Positions 11,421-23,880 are shown, numbered from the stretch's first letter. The stretch: 64,000 nucleotides of DNA from Dryococelus australis (GCA_029891345.1 CM057009.1:92737416-92801415); one strand, 5' to 3'. Notes: a model not told the origin generated them from the letters alone. Made by a program: numbers and translations.

Positions 11421-12466
11421 ACAAGATGCTCAGAAATTCCCCTTACAAACTCCTAGGACTTGTATAGGCGACTAAGTAGATGATCTTTTAAACAGGAACC
11501 CATGTCTAGAAACATACCGTTTCCGTGCTACAGCCATTTCAAATCAGGTATTTTACACATGACCGTCCAGAATACCTGCCCACATATTAGATAGAAAAAC
11601 TGTGCTGGAACCCCTGGACATGCGTGGTATTAGGGTTTTCGTCACCCAACCATGGCGGTTTCGAGAATAGAGAACACTGTTCCTAGAGAATTTACATTCA
11701 TCTGTGAACAGGACGCGACTTGGGAACGGGCTCGTCGGTGCAGCGGTGCAGGAACCACGTGCAGAAGTCAACACGTCGTGCAAAATCGACTGTACCCACA
11801 GGCTGCACCCTATGGAGGTGGTAAGGATGTAGTTGTTGCTCATGCAGAACCTCCCAGACTATGCTGGGAGCAACACCCATTGCATGCTCAATTGTTCACG
11901 TACTCGCTGACGGGCTATGTTCAACGTGATGCAGTACAGCCTCTTCCAATTCAGGAGTGCGGCGTCTCTTTGGAACACCACAGTCGTTCCTGTCGGCGGT
12001 GAAGGTACCTTGTTCTCGGAGCCGTTGCGTAACTGTGGCAAAAAGGGTATGCGATGGTGTCGCTCTTAGTGGATAACGCTCTTGATACAGCCGACGAGCT
12101 GCTCTTCCATTACCTTTAGCTGTGCCATACACAAGGATCATATCTGTGTATTCCGCTAAACGTGTACTTAACCATGTTAATTGGAGACAAAGGAGCGTGA
12201 ATGGGGCTTGAAGCAGGGTAGACTTCGAGTGCCATCAGGTGATTGGTTGAAATAATGTACTGTCTACCCGGTTGCAGACCAACACATGCACATCCGAGAC
12301 ATTTGTCTTTCCCTCGGCGGAAGTGGACGAGTGATACACCTGAATTGAAAAGGTTGTAGCACGGAAACGGTACGTTTCCGGACATAGGTTCCTGTTCAAA
12401 AAATAGTCTACTCAGTCCTCTCTACAAGTCCTAGGAGTTTGTAGTTTCCGAGCATCATGTGTGTAT
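11418..12466 (-). mobile_element. Element C: 1.05-kb internally deleted Tc1/mariner-type element
   Basis: TIRs of about 130 bp: 11,420-11,549 pairs with 12,338-12,466. Both arms hold ACAAACTCCTAGGACTTGTA, AACAGGAACC and CCGTTTCCGTGCTACA. The left end TATACAAGATGCTC begins at the same TATA where element B ends. The right end runs into a (TG)n(TA)n microsatellite. Only the N-terminal half of the transposase remains, so this is a deletion derivative. Confidence 0.88.
11553..12175 (-). pseudogene. Truncated transposase, N-terminal half only (element C)
   Basis: An ATG at 12,175 opens MVKYT. A frame shift then leads into EYTDMILVYGTAKGNGRAAR, the family's N-terminal motif, followed by a helix-turn-helix type region. 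One stop at 11,896-11,898 interrupts an otherwise continuous frame to MGVAPSIVWEVLHEQQLHPY. After a second frame shift near 11,740 the first catalytic acid appears in VLFTDECKF. Coding ends at GILDGHV, directly against the left TIR. The parts that would hold the second and third catalytic acids are missing. It cannot be active. Its relatives are the transposases of elements A and E. Confidence 0.85.
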
Positions 12467-12471
12467 GTGTA

Positions 12472-12560
<89 letters not shown>
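12460..12560. repeat. (TG)n then (TA)n microsatellite
   Basis: A short TG-rich run is followed by nearly 80 bases of uninterrupted TA from about 12,482 to 12,560. It abuts the right end of element C, consistent with insertion of a TA-targeting transposon into a TA-rich tract. Confidence 0.95.
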
Positions 12561-12563
<3 letters not shown>

Positions 12564-15500
12564 CACATAAAAGAAAAACCGTGGTTTTTCTGTTCTGCGA
12601 GCACAAAACTAAAAACACTGCCATTTTCGTCACTGTAGCTAGACGGTAACTAATTTTGTAATATATATGTATATACGAATAAAAGTATATTGTGACAGAC
12701 TTAACTTGGCCGTTCTTAAATTTGTTATCTTGAGAGGCTGTAGTTGAATAATCTTAAAATTTGTAACTTTTTGTAAATGCTTAACAAGAGTAATAATGAT
12801 ATAGAATTTTTCTTTTGCTACAACCCTGGCAATTCACTCGGCACGTCTTGCTTGATCATTACAAGGAAAAACTGGACAAATTCCACGTGATTAAAAACAA
12901 AACATTCGTAACGAAGGCATCACCTAACATGCGACTGGCCGTTACTTTGGCATGCAAATGTCTACGAAGACAAAATATTGGCGTGTCTGAAAGTCATTAA
13001 CGTTTCACATTAATGTTGTCATACTTTTGCACTCGCCGCACGGAACCATACAAATGCACGCACTTGTTATAGCAAGGGCGTGGTAAAATTCACGATAGAA
13101 AGGAAAAACTTTCTTCCACTGCAAAAAAAAAAATCAATTCGAAGCTTTCTATAAGGTAAAGAGAATCATTCTTTGAGTTCTGTTTACAGTTATATAAGAT
13201 TGCTTTAATTCAAAGATAACGTTAGAGAAACTAAGTTTTGCTTTTAATAAAGGTTTTCTCAGTACGGTGTTGTTTTATGAAAATACTGCCATCATTAAGT
13301 CAAGAAATAAACATGTTTTGAGCCTCCTTTTGTTTGCAGTAAAGAAAAATTACTTCGTACCAAAGTTAACGGTTTGACGATATTAAAGGTTTCTGTCGTA
13401 TATGTAGTTTTGAGTACGTAACTCTTGTCATGACGCAAACATTCATAAAATATTATACTCTGCAGTTACGAAACTGAATCTGAACAAACGTGGAGTCTCC
13501 TGCAGACGTTGAATGTACTTCTGAAATACAGTGGTTCTCCAAATCACGAACCTCAATTATTTTCAGGAGGTGACATAATATTCTGGCCCATGTTACTACC
13601 TAAAATAACCAACCAAAAGTAACCTAAAGAAAATAAGACGCAGTGGTCGTATAGTGAATTGCTCGAATTTCGGAGCCGTCCTAGTACTTTTATTTTTTGA
13701 TACAATTTTGAAAGATTTGTCATGTTTTTTTTTTTTTTTTTTACTAATCACGGTTGTTTTACAGAGAATAAGTTTTCTTTACAGTGTAACTGGCATTACC
13801 ACAAGGACGTCTGCTGAGTTACAGTAACGACAATGCAGGGTTATCACAGTCATTAATATATATCAAACAAAAATTATGTTTCTGGCAAGCCTAGAGGTTC
13901 ATATTCAAACAACTTTTTCTTTGCAGTAACTAATCGTGTGTTCCAGCAAATAAAGCAGTTTTACAGTCTACTAGATCGTCTAGCAAATAATTTCTAGTTT
14001 TGAGCAGTGTTCGGGCAAATAATCATCCATCCGATCCTACGTACCCGTTCGGTGGAATGACTGACATTTGCACTTCAGGCTATCCTTGCAACTGTCAATT
14101 ATTTACGCTCTGATAACTTCCACAGAGTAAGTATTCTTACGAGTCTCAGTTTAAAAAGTTACTCTCTCTTGAATGCGCTCTTTCGCTTCACTTAGCAAGA
14201 GAGCTTTGTCGTACTGTCGACCTCTCTTCTCGACTTGGAACAATGAACTCGCTTTTTGGGACACAAATAAAGTAAATTAAGAATACACGTGAAAGTTTCG
14301 GTTATAACTGTTGCCAACAAATACTTGCACAGTTTACGTACCAGTGACCAACATTTTCTGAGACCTGTTTCAAATCTACGGAGTCGTTTTATTTGAATAT
14401 GAAGTTAATGTACGGAGAAATATTAAGAAGCATGTGTAATGAATATCCTTTACGGCGTTACACACAAACCCTAATCAAAGTAAGCAACAATTCATATAAT
14501 AACATGCACATGCGTTGACATATGACGCCATCGTCTCATTAAACGTATAGACCGTTTGCCATGACCTAAACCTACAATTGTATATTAATATTGCGGACGC
14601 CAGAGAGCACGGGATAATGTGGCGTGTATGCGGTTTCATTCTCTTGCTTAAAAGCCTTTACACAACTCAAAACTTTATCATGTGAGTGTAAGTTTCTATT
14701 CATTTTACGATGCTAGCAATTCACAACATAAGCCTGGAGTTAAATTTTATTATCCTCTCAGGTGTCTTTTTTTTTTACATAACATTTGTTTCCCATTTAT
14801 TTTATTTTTGAAAAGACACTTCTCACCTTGAGCTTAGCTCAATTTATCGAAAATAAAATGGCCTCGCGTCAGTTCGAACAAACATGTTCCTTCGACCTAA
14901 TGTCTGAATAGCTTTTGGTTAAATGGCGGCTTAACTTTGACGAGACTGATCGACTTAACTTTGACAGTTCCCTTGTATCATGCTCCATAAACAAACACTA
15001 TGCTGGAAATCAAACGTAAATTCAAAACTTAAAATAAAATGATAAAGTTTTTAATTCTGTGAAAGCATTTAAATCTCTCACTTTCCTTCTGTGTGTGACC
15101 ACCTGAGATGGCCAGTATGTGTTGTCTAAACGGACTGCGACATGGTGTACGTGCGTCCGCGTATGGGACGAGAATAAAAGGAATGAAGTCAGCATTCTTG
15201 GACAGAATTGCAGATTACGTAGACGTGTGCTTCAGGCCAGCTCTAAATTTCGCCGAGGGCACTTTGCTAAAAAGAAACGAAAATTTACAGAATCGGGTTT
15301 CCAATATATAATCCAGCTCGGTTATCTGTGCAAAGCTGTCTCGTGAAGACGGTCTTTATGGAATGAGACAGACCGTAAGTCAGGTCAAGAAATAAGTAAC
15401 AGTGGTCTTAAGTCATTAACGTACACCAAACGGCAATTCAGAAGAACCACAAAAACCTACGTAGTGTTTATTTTGAGAAAGCGTTTATTTCACCACCCTC

Positions 15501-16260
15501 CCATTCTTTACTTTGCTGGAGAGTAGCTTAGTCTGTAAACGTTCCAGTGAACGTCTCAGGCGCTAGTCTTCGGGAAAGATAACAACTAAAGACAGTATTA
15601 AATTCCTGTGTTCCAGTTGACATTATCCGAGGAGGTAACAGTTATTCCTCAGGATCCTATTCACTGTAGCCTGTTTTCTCTTTGAAGTGAACTTACTGAC
15701 ACACTCAAGGGTTGCGGTACAATACTAGATCCGCCTAATTACGAGAAGCCTACGAAGGAACGGAATGTACGGTCTGGTTTTCTCATGACTACTACAAAGT
15801 CGACAGATAACTCTCTCACACCACAGTAACTACTTCCTTGAGACAAATAGACTCAGTCCAACAAAAAAAAAAAAAAAAAATTACCCGATGATACACGCAG
15901 TACGTAACCATCTATACCCATGACTGTTACCGGTATTATTTCTTGTAGAGATGTTAATATGAATTTAGGACATCTGATCGGTGTTGTGTAAGGAATGTCG
16001 ATTAGTATGTCACATAACTGGTTTTGTTTTTTATTATTATTAGCTACCCAAAGTTACAAAAAATAAGCCATCACCAGCTGTATGGAGTTATATATTTCAA
16101 CACACATGAAGTTTGTTCTCCAACTGAGTCGAACCCGTTGCTGTTCCATTTGAAATAAAGCAGTCGTTCTGGCGAAGAATTTTTCGAGACGACCAACCCA
16201 ATCCTTTCCAGTTGAAATTTATTGTAACCGTTCTGTGCCTCACGAATGTAAAAACGTTTT
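12561..16260. other. Unannotated AT-rich stretch
   Basis: No gene, RNA or structured repeat is recognised. There are long T and A homopolymers near 13,727 and 15,863. Open frames are all under about 80 aa and lack motifs. Confidence 0.5.
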
Positions 16261-16640
16261 CACGCCGGGCGCTCGGGAAGAGGCGGGGGGCGATGGGAAA
16301 AGCTAATTGTCTTGTTGGCCCAAATGGATCCAGTTTAAGAAGCGCGCCATTACACGTGTACAATGTATGTCGGCCATTTAGCAGGAAGAGGTGTGGCGAA
16401 CTCCCGAACCGATGCCAGTTAGAGGGGAAAGACACGTACTGATTGGGCGCCGCGTCTACGCGTCAGATCACGGGATCCGGTTTCGTAAGTTCGTGTCGAG
16501 TTTCGAGCATACGCCGAAACTGTCCGCCTGATATCAGTCTATTACTATTCAGAGGGAGAAGGGGAAAAGAAATAAATTTGGCGCTTTAGGAGCGACTCGA
16601 CCGTAGCTGCACTCGCGCTGCTAAGACACTCGCACGCCGC
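16261..16640. promoter_or_regulatory. GC-rich patch, possible CpG island
   Basis: CpG-dense sequence (for example CGCCGGGCGCTCGGGAAGAG and GGCGCCGCGTCTACGCG) stands out from AT-rich flanks. No core promoter motif or convincing exon was identified. Confidence 0.3.
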
Positions 16641-16870
16641 GCTTGACCAGTCGACATGAGGTTGTTGGCACAAGCCGTAAGCCATTTATAAAACTGAAGT
16701 GGTGAAGTACACGAACTGTGGCCGCTGCAAGACACGGTGCTGCTTTCAAACACAGTTCTTTCGCTTTGCACGACTCCGCCCAAATATTACCTACCCGTCG
16801 TTCTCACACTGCAAGGGTACTGGTTAATTATCCAGATATTGCGCATCGACATGTTCGTAACAACTTGTCA

Positions 16871-17089
16871 AAACTGAATTCGAATTGTGATTAGATATCC
16901 TTTGTCTACAATGATTACGATAAAAGCAATCGAAAACTTAAGAACACTATATATGGATGAGAAAAACAAATGCAATGAAATTTTTTTTTGTATCACATCC
17001 ATATATTGTGTTCTTCGTTTTTTGGTTACTTTTTTTTTTTTGTAGTCATTGCAGGCAATGGAGATCTTATCAAAATTCGAATTCAGTTT
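16871..17089. mobile_element. Foldback MITE, near-perfect 219-bp palindrome
   Basis: The outer ends AAACTGAATTCGAATT (left) and its reverse complement (right) are the tips of two arms of about 108 bp. They match almost to the centre near 16,980, where AAATGCAATGAAATTTTTTT meets its inverse. There is virtually no loop and no coding capacity. This is typical of foldback MITEs. The superfamily is unknown. Confidence 0.9.
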
Positions 17090-17212
17090 CACCACACCAT
17101 TGCCATTAAACTTCAGAAACAATAATCTGTAAAACATTCAAGGTAAGTTGATTTAATAAAAATTTTCAACTATCTGCGGTAGTACTAACTAAACATATAG
17201 ATATAACTGAAT

Positions 17213-17453
17213 GTATAGGCTATTCACGGTAAAGTGAGCATATTTGAGGCAGTAGTTACTTTTTCCTTTCAGACATTTTTATCCATTAACCACCTTTTTA
17301 AATAAATATTGTAATGTAAGTAATAAACATAGTGTGTATATTCAACCGCACTCGGAAGTTAACGTCTAAGGTTAAAATCAAATATACTTATTGACTCTTA
17401 TTCCAAATGAGAGGAATTATAAAAGTGCTCACTTTACCGCGAATAGCTTATAA
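17213..17453. mobile_element. MITE family 1, complete copy (241 bp)
   Basis: The TIRs read TATAGGCTATTCACGGTAAA on the left and, inverted, TTATAAGCTATTCGCGGTAA on the right. Both continue with GTGAGCA. Two further copies, at 42.4 kb (fragment) and 49.76-50.00 kb (complete), have the same ends and similar length. Non-coding, superfamily undetermined. Confidence 0.88.
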
Positions 17454-19066
17454 CTGTTTTCATTGTGCAGTTGATTCTGCGCTTGCCATTCCCAGAAAGG
17501 AATATTTCTCCTCAAGCGGGTACTAAGGCGTCGCTAATTGGATTTAATAACTTACGTTTAAGTGTGCTGTACTGGCGATACGGACGTTCACGACTTCTGC
17601 CTTGTACTTTTAGTTAAATACCATTACTTTGATTAAACTTGTAACCACAGTCAAAATTATTTGATGTCGCTATGTCATTGTAAGAATCATACCACAAAGA
17701 ATTTTTTTTTGTGAATACCCAAATGTTTCTCGTTGAAAATTCACGTCATAAAGAAAAAGTTTTTAAATGTGGTGAATAAAACCATATTTAGGTATCACAA
17801 ACTTTAACTTTTCCATCTTAACGTCTGGAAAGCTTATACGATGAGAACGATTCGTTCCTTGTAGGAGTACAAATTTTATTTATACAATTTATATTTCTAT
17901 ACGCCGGAAACAGACTTAACTTCATTTTACAGTCCACTTGAGTGTTTTTATTATCATCGTCGGTCACGTGTCTCCTAAAGATTTCAACAAGTGGGCTTGG
18001 AAACTGGACAAACCAAACGGATTAACTGTACTCATTACCGTCCTGAGTCAGTGAGTCTTAAAAGGTTCTTAATGGGACAAATACATACCAAGTTAATGCA
18101 ACAAATTTACTACCGAAACTTGCCCACCGCAGCCAAACGAGCAACTGTTTGGTCCATCACATTGATGCCCGGTTCGTAATTAGAACAAAGTGTACACAAT
18201 TTAAAGCGCACATAAGCATGTGAGTTATACAGACGGCATAAAACAATAAAACGTTCTGAACAACAGACACGCAATGTATGAACACCAGACATGAAACAAC
18301 ACATTATTTTCATAAATTACTCAAATATATTTAGGCCTATAAAGATGCAGAATCGCAGAAGCGAGTATTTAGGGGTGAAGTATGTTGAAATTAAAAAGAA
18401 AATAATTACTTTTAGAGAGTAATAAATTCTTTGACACGGTTAATCCAGAGAAGAAAACATTTTAACCGCATAAATTATAGCATACACCTACACGAGGTGA
18501 TAGCTCATGAAATTTCCTTCGTGTGTCTACAGTAAATGAACACATTAATTTCATTCAAGGAAAACTGAAGGCAAGAAAGTTTTTTTTTTTTCATAACACT
18601 TCAAGACCAAATATAATTTTGGTGCTATAAATAGTTAGGCTGGATAAGAGCATACTAAAAATTAGTTGCAAGTTTGCACAACTAGTATACGCTTACCTTA
18701 AAGCTAAATTTGTCATTTAGGGTTATCGCGAACTAGTTTCCATACGTGCTAAAATTTTATTTTACAATAATTTGAATACTACCGTCAAAATGTAGTTTAG
18801 CTGCAGTTCTCTTCGTGGCCGTTGAATTACGCCCCGTGTTCCCTTCCATACATTTTAAACAGTTATTTTATATGTATAGGCCATATTAGTATTCTACCAA
18901 CAGCTGGTTCTAAAGATCAGCAAAGGTACAGAATTGTTAAACACGCCATGAAATAAGCATGCAACAGACAGGCTACAAAATTAAGTGTTTGTTATACAGC
19001 TTGTTGGTATTGTAATGGACTTTAAACGTAAAACTGCAATTTCGAATATTATTCATTATACCGGGC
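17454..19066. other. Unannotated stretch
   Basis: No feature is recognised. Open frames are short and motif-free. Confidence 0.5.
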
Positions 19067-19510
19067 GAGGCATTTAAAACAAGCCACCTTAATAAATCAG
19101 CCACTTGTAACGATAGAGGAAAATGTTTCAGGCAAACGTTGTTTGGGGTGAAAGGGGCCACAATGTTAAGTTAATAAATAGGTGTGTTGTACGCCGAGGG
19201 GTGAGGGAAATATGGCGGTCATCTGCGGTATGTTGAATGGGACGATGTGGTTTAATATTCACATTTCTAGTACGTGTGACACATGTTTGCATTCAACTTG
19301 CGAATAGCTGTTCAGAGGTGTGTAATGAAGTATGTCATCCCATTTACAATACCGACGTTGACCTCCATAACTCCTTCACCCCTCGACGTAACACCAAACT
19401 GTTAACATCACATTATGGCCCCTTTCACCCCAAACAACGCTTGTCTGAACCATTTTATTTTATCTTGACAAGTGGGCGATTTATTAAGGTGGCCTGTTTT
19501 AAATGCCTTA
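19067..19510. mobile_element. Foldback MITE, 444 bp with arms of about 185 bp
   Basis: The left arm (19,067 to about 19,255) is the inverse of the right arm (about 19,325-19,510). Shared blocks include GGCATTTAAAAC, GCCACCTTAATAAATC, GTTGTTTGGGGTGAAAGGGG and CGAGGGGTGA. The loop of about 70 bp is unrelated. Non-coding; the overlapping open frames on both strands are products of the inverted repeat. Confidence 0.9.
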
Positions 19511-20238
19511 ACCTGTATATACATTTGAAATTTAATTGGAAATAAGGTAGTAATATCCGTATTTAATTGAAGTACAAACCTTATATCACATACTAGGAAA
19601 GCAAACAGACGAAGATACTTGGCAGTTCCTTTGATGTAAGCTCTTAATTCTGATTGGCTATTGTGTGCTGCGGAAGATTCCCTATTGGTCGGGCTGTCAT
19701 CTGTCAAGTTAGTCCCCATGCGCTGATTCGCCAACGAAGCCCATCCATATTGCTAGCGTATGTGGCTGGAGTCAAGCAACACAACATCGTTTCCCTTCTA
19801 TATTCTTCAGTATTCTGTGATTATGGTATTATTGCAACTCACATTGTTGAGGCAGGTGTACAAAACGTTGAGTAAATGTTACTGAAGAGATTTTTGTTAT
19901 CTTGTTAACCAGCACCGGAAAACAATTTAGACGTGAATTATGTTAAATGCACTGATTGTCGATTCTCTTTCGATTAGTAAAAACCTTCGTACTAAGCCAA
20001 AGAACTTCCCAAGTGTGGCTGGAATGGAAACACATGTATCCTAGACAAATTTATTATAGCTAAATGTAATAATAAAAACCAAGTTGCCTGCGAGATGGTA
20101 TAGAATTAATCGACAATTGGTTCGTGAATAAAAAAAAGGGAAATTGTTTTTGTAAAAAATATGAGCAATCACATAATGCGAAAACTTAATACCTTTACCA
20201 TTATACAACCATTTCTTCAAATATTCGTTTCATTGTTC
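19511..20238. other. Unannotated stretch with words shared near 31.5 and 33.4 kb
   Basis: TGTGGCTGGAGT and TATTCTGTGA around 19,760-19,830 recur in the same order near 33,385-33,450. CTGATTGGCYA near 19,650 resembles sequence near 31,573. An old interspersed repeat is likely but not delimited. Confidence 0.35.
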
Positions 20239-20246
20239 GATATCAT

Positions 20247-20544
20247 TAGGGACACCCAAATTCCGCGAAAAGATTTACGTACATGCTAGATTTCAATACC
20301 CTACAGGTGTACCAGCAGTTTTCTTTTACTTACTGGTAGCTTGTCTCTGTGTAAAGACACTTTTCTACCTGACTGGCCAATCAGAATTACTTAACTTCAA
20401 TACTGTGGCCTACGTCTGTGATTCGCGCGCAGACACCTCAGACGCGTAACACAGAAACCATCCAATCACGAATGTGCATCTTAACTACAGTGATATGAAA
20501 TTCAACTGGTCGTAAAATCTTTTCACGAAATTCAGGTGTCCCTA
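20247..20544. mobile_element. hAT-like MITE with perfect 8-bp target duplication (298 bp)
   Basis: Termini TAGGGACACC and GGTGTCCCTA are exact inverses. The similarity continues inward (AAATTCCGCGAAAAGATT against the inverse of AATCTTTTCACGAAATT). GATATCAT flanks it on both sides (20,239-20,246 and 20,545-20,552). An 8-bp duplication with TAGGG-type ends fits the hAT superfamily. It is too short to code for a transposase. Confidence 0.93.
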
Positions 20545-20552
20545 GATATCAT

Positions 20553-21086
20553 TAATACTATAAATGAACCTTCAAAATTAACAGCGACACGTAAATCCCG
20601 CTTTAAAAAATTAGTAGGCAAAAATCATTCGGATGTTGACTTAAACCAGAACACTGTGGATTTGAGATACTCTTCAAACATTTACAAAACCATTTTATTA
20701 ATAAATGCTGAAGAAGATATAATCACTTCTTTTTCATCGGTCCAGGCGTAACGTCATGTGATTGGACTTGGTGGTTATAGTGGTAAAATTGACGCTTTCA
20801 GGGATCTGACTGTCACAGTTGACCAGCAGTGGTTACTGACGCCATGTGACTGTCACAGACTACTTAAGAATACAGAAGTAAAAGAGCCTCTTGTTTTGTT
20901 AAAGTTAGGTGGATACGGGATATTCCAGCATCAGAAGCCACCAAAATGGGGTCACTTGCCAGCAAAATTCTGGAACATCGTCCGCCAATCAGCATCTGGG
21001 AACCTACCATCCATCACTGGGTAACCTTTTGCAGCATTAAGTAGCCTATCAGGCGCAAGTCTTGTTCCCAGAGCCCCGCGCAGCTT
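20553..21086. other. Unannotated stretch upstream of twin hairpins
   Basis: An 88-aa frame (20,758-21,024) has no recognised motif. GCCAATCAGC near 20,985 is CCAAT-box-like. Nothing else is supported. Confidence 0.4.
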
Positions 21087-21157
21087 ATCAGAGAACAGTT
21101 CCCGTTCTCTGATACGTACACAGAAACGAACCATACCGGTTCGTTTCTGTGTACGTA
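21087..21157. other. Two consecutive perfect hairpins
   Basis: Hairpin 1: ATCAGAGAAC (21,087-21,096), 7-base loop, GTTCTCTGAT (21,104-21,113). Hairpin 2: a 20-bp perfect stem, TACGTACACAGAAACGAACC (21,113-21,132), with its exact inverse at 21,138-21,157 and only a 5-base loop. The lack of any mismatch in AT-rich drifting DNA implies a recent origin or selection. Confidence 0.9.
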
Positions 21158-23127
21158 CTTACCTAAGTCAGCCGTTGCGAGGAATCAGAGAACTTTCCAG
21201 AGGACACCTAATTTGCAAGAGATACTGCGATACATCCTTCTCTGAAATTACTGGATTTATGAAATGCAGATAGTGTGAAGATAATGGCACGAGAAATGCG
21301 CCTACCAAAGTGAAATAACGTTCGTTAAAAGAGGAATTACGCCATATCATGCACGTAACAATTTATACTACAGTGCGTTTTATGAATACGAATTTCCAGT
21401 CTAAAAAATTTCAAAACCCTATTACTTAAAAAAAAAAAGAACATTTCTGTTATTTTCAAAAAACACATATTTTTGGTGTTCATCGCAGGTAATTTAATAA
21501 TATATGATTGATTAGGAAAATATGAAGAGCAAAAATGCATATTTTGGGATGGCACTGTCTTCAAAATCGTGGCCTAAAATGTCTACCACTTGAAACATTT
21601 TATGATTTCACCAAGCATGACTGGAACACTAATTGTGGATTATGTGTCTAATGGATTAAAGTATATAACACAATAGGCTGCAATATTCGAAGACTGCCAT
21701 TTTAAATTAGAGTCCGTTCTATCAGCATTATTATATTGACGCGGTGCTATCCCTCAAAATGGCGAATAGGAAAACGCTACCGTTTCTAAATCGGGCATAT
21801 TCTGAGCAAAATTTCGAACATATTAAGTTTTAACTTATATCGGCTTTGTGGCTTCAGACTCACGGCAATTTGGGCGAAAAATTTTAACAGTCTGCAGTTT
21901 GTGGAAAATACTACTCAATACTTTTTATATTCGAAACCCCTTGTACTGTTATCGCATTTGTGTGAAAGGAAAGTGAGAACTGAACATAAATTTGATACTT
22001 TTTACAGGCGGTTTCTGTGCATCTGAATTTCAAGTGTATTAATTTTTTTAGAGGCCAATTCTATCTGCTTCATGCCATTCTGGTTTCAGTTCCATATTTA
22101 TGCAGTATACAGAGCCAAAACGCGAGGGCAGAAAAGGAAATATTGGAAATTTTATCTTCAAAAACCTACTGTCTTCGAAGAACTATAAAAGTAGAGGTTT
22201 AGAAAGCGGCACTTATAAAGCAGTTTAGCGTTACTGGAATCGAAACCTTACTTAATACGTGACGTATATATACTAATGAGGAGTTCATTAGAGACAGACG
22301 ACTCAATTTGAGGAAGTATTTCTGAAGGTATATTTTATTAAGTTTTCTGAGATTAATAAAAACTTATCAATCTTGAGATCTCCAGGTCTCATAAAATTGT
22401 CCAGAAGATTCCAAGTTGACTAACATAAATTAAAGATTACTTAAAAAAAACTGCATTTTTTATCCACGTTCTACGCCCAAATATGTTTCTTGATTAGCTT
22501 ACTTCAAAACTGCATGCACCAATTAAAAAATAAAAGATAAAGTTCGGCCACTTTTTTTAAATTCTGAAACACTTTTCAAAAATTTCAAGCAATTTTAAGA
22601 CAATATGATTTGTTTTAGAACTATGTTTCTGTCTAATTCGACCCTTGTACATGTGTATTATGTTTTTACTAATCTAGTGTCAGACTGTTCAAAATATTTC
22701 AGTATGCGAACTTGATAATATGGAACGGTTTCTTACAGAAAGTTATTTTTCTGTATACTGCATATTTCATTAAAAAATTTGGCACCTCTAAAAGTAACCT
22801 GATCACAGTGAACTGGCCGTACAGAAGTCATAATCTGATTCCAAGAGTATTATTTTAATGTGATCACTGCTTTTTAACACGTAAATTTCGACAGTTCATT
22901 AACTATTTCAGTCATGCAAAACATTTAGTTTTATTTTTTGTAACTTTAACTAATTATTAGTAAAAATTGGATTTTATTGTTTGCATCTATACTGTACACT
23001 GTCATTTGTCGGGGTCTATTAAAATGTGTTTGAGTTTGGTGTTGTTGGCAGCGGTGTTTGCAGGATTGTTGAATAGATAGTGTAAACAATGAAGGAATGC
23101 TTTCCAAACACGTGATGGAGTTCCATA
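21158..23127. other. Unannotated AT-rich stretch
   Basis: No gene or repeat is recognised. There is a small GATCACA/TGTGATC inverted pair at about 22,801-22,867. Confidence 0.5.
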
Positions 23128-23372
23128 GTTGAGTTGAGAGATTTGAGCGGCTAACAACTAGGTCTTGAGAGCCGATGAGGGTGAAATGTAGCAGTGCTGG
23201 AATGGAAGGATGGGGCAAACGGCAGGTATCCGAGAAAACCCGCCGACCAGCGGCATCGTCCGGCACGATTCCTATTTGCGAAAATCCGGGAGTGGCCCGG
23301 CCGGGGATCGAACCCGGTTCGCCTTAATGGGAGGCGAGCAGTCTAACCCCTCAACCAACGCGGCTGCTTAGT
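23128..23372 (-). mobile_element. tRNA-derived SINE, copy 2 (near full length)
   Basis: On the minus strand a tRNA-like head with TGGTTGAGGGG (A-box position) and a perfect B box, GGTTCGATCCC (+ strand 23,304-23,314), leads into the shared body. Flanks AGTTCCATA (23,119-23,127) and AGTTCCCTA (23,373-23,381) are a probable target duplication with one mismatch. Confidence 0.88.
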
Positions 23373-23381
23373 AGTTCCCTA

Positions 23382-23880
23382 ATTTCACGCTGTTTACTGG
23401 CGTTTAAAACAGTGGATGGAAGGGATAAGCAATAACAGTATCTACGGGCCTCGAACGCGACGTCTGAACGCTTCAACCCAGCCGCTGTCGTTTTTACGGC
23501 ACAGGGGTTGGCAATATTAGTTATTCACAAGGATGCCTGGTTTTCACGAAGATGGTTCCTGTCTTGTCGAATTTCCCAAACACTTTAACTCAGGTTTACA
23601 CTCGCGACTGGACGTCTGTAACTGTGACGCGATTCAGGCGCTTGCCCACGATTCACGAACGTTCGGTACCGAAGTCAAATGCTACAATATTTCCTCGCAA
23701 TGGCACGCAGCCCACAGCCAGAGGAAAACTGCAGACGTGCGCATAGTTAATTTTTAACATCCCCTTTCGCTAAAATCTGGTGTTCCTAGTCATACATCGA
23801 CTCAAGGGGCCCGTATTCCTGGAGCTGTTTACCACGTTTCACATAGAGAAGAGCCCAATTACAGCGGTGTACGGTGTACG
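23382..23880. other. Unannotated stretch
   Basis: Nothing recognised. A 74-aa frame (23,533-23,757) lacks motifs. Confidence 0.45.

Noticed and set aside
12412-12633. 73-aa frame of alternating Ile-Tyr
   Set aside because: Translation of the (TA)n microsatellite.
19237-19734. Open frames of 102 and 108 aa on opposite strands
   Set aside because: They lie in or across the foldback element, whose inverted arms keep both strands open.
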